NCBI GenBank assembly: GCA_036675565.1 | Contig: JAKFER010000245.1 | Coordinates: 1-5,985, forward strand | DNA from: JACCYQ01 sp036675565 | GTDB taxonomy: Bacteria > Bacteroidota > Bacteroidia > Chitinophagales > Chitinophagaceae | Direction: 5' to 3' | Length of the DNA: 5,985 nucleotides | In this document: positions 5,767-5,985 of the stretch, piece by piece | How the letters are laid out: each line of letters begins with the position of its first letter | Position numbering within the stretch: position 1 is the first letter of the stretch | Notes under the pieces: generated by a model | What the model was told of the DNA's origin: nothing | Database searches by the model: none | The model's input: the letters and a program-made list of their open reading frames with translations, nothing else | Translations under genes and position numbers: made by a program

Positions 5767-5985
5767 TTATGCCGGTTGCATATATAATTCTTCTCTTAAT
5801 TGATGAACCCTTTCATCTTCCAGGTATTCATCAAAACTCATTAATCGATCGATGGTGCCGTTCGGTGTAATTTCAATCACCCGGTTAGCAACAGATTGCA
5901 TGAATGTATGGTCATGGCTTGATAACAACACCACGCCATTGAAATTGGCCGCACTTTCGTTGAAGGACTGTATGCTTTCCAGGTC
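5767..5985 (-). CDS. ABC-F family ATPase (YbiT-like), C-terminal end only
   Basis: Only the last 72 codons and the TAA stop (5767-5769) are inside the window; the gene enters from the right edge. The peptide begins DLESIQSFNE, which continues the Walker B/D-loop sequence N-H-L-D-x-E-S of ABC-F proteins, then has GVVLLSSHDHTF with the H-loop (switch) histidine, then VANRVIEITPNGTIDR and a short end with FDEYLEDER. ABC-F proteins are soluble, have two ATP-binding cassettes and no membrane domain, and act on ribosomes as translation factors or, in some members, in antibiotic protection. The L-E-S-I after the D-loop and the I-E-I-T-P ending resemble the YbiT branch (E. coli YbiT) more than Uup or EttA. 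The short tail lacks the coiled-coil C-terminal extension of Uup. A strong terminator follows 24 bp downstream. Family assignment is confident; the subgroup is tentative because most of the protein is missing. Confidence 0.88.
   Translation of the reverse strand, partial: DLESIQSFNESAANFNGVVLLSSHDHTFMQSVANRVIEITPNGTIDRLMSFDEYLEDERVHQLREELYMQPA

Overview
The window looks like ordinary chromosome from a member of the Bacteroidota, most likely Chitinophagaceae or close kin. Supporting signs are the AT-rich composition, A-rich leaders in place of strong Shine-Dalgarno sites, matches to the Bacteroidota -7 promoter motif TAnnTTTG, and gene families typical of that phylum: a stand-alone LuxE-domain acyltransferase, a short DUF72 protein and a small secreted lipoprotein. 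The taxonomic call rests on recognising protein families by eye, not on a search.

Layout from left to right. (1) A minus-strand cluster, transcribed from about 2240 toward 1, encodes a small lipoprotein (1778-2239), a nine-helix UbiA-like membrane protein (930-1775, only 2 bp downstream) and an M42 metallo-aminopeptidase (1-900, C-terminus cut by the window edge). (2) A 54-bp divergent spacer separates this cluster from the only plus-strand gene, a LuxE-domain acyltransferase (2294-3274). (3) That gene converges, with a 10-bp gap, on a second minus-strand cluster read from 5642 to 3285: a CPA1-type cation:proton antiporter (4383-5642), a 99-residue acidic and probably disordered protein (4037-4336), and a DUF72 protein (3285-4004). 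(4) Upstream of the antiporter, a strong intrinsic terminator (about 5714-5742) ends a minus-strand ABC-F ATPase gene, of which only the last 72 codons are present (5767-5985).

No stretch longer than about 125 bp lacks a gene. I see no tRNA, rRNA, insertion sequence, CRISPR array or long repeat. The two minus-strand clusters look like short operons by spacing, but no shared pathway is obvious. The antiporter handles ion and pH balance, M42 trims peptides, and the roles of the UbiA-like, LuxE-like, DUF72, lipoprotein and acidic proteins are not fixed by the sequence. I find no convincing new multi-gene system. The points most worth a second look are the UbiA-like protein lacking its first Asp-rich motif, the isolated LuxE-domain protein with a cysteine six residues from its C-terminus, and the small acidic protein beside the antiporter.
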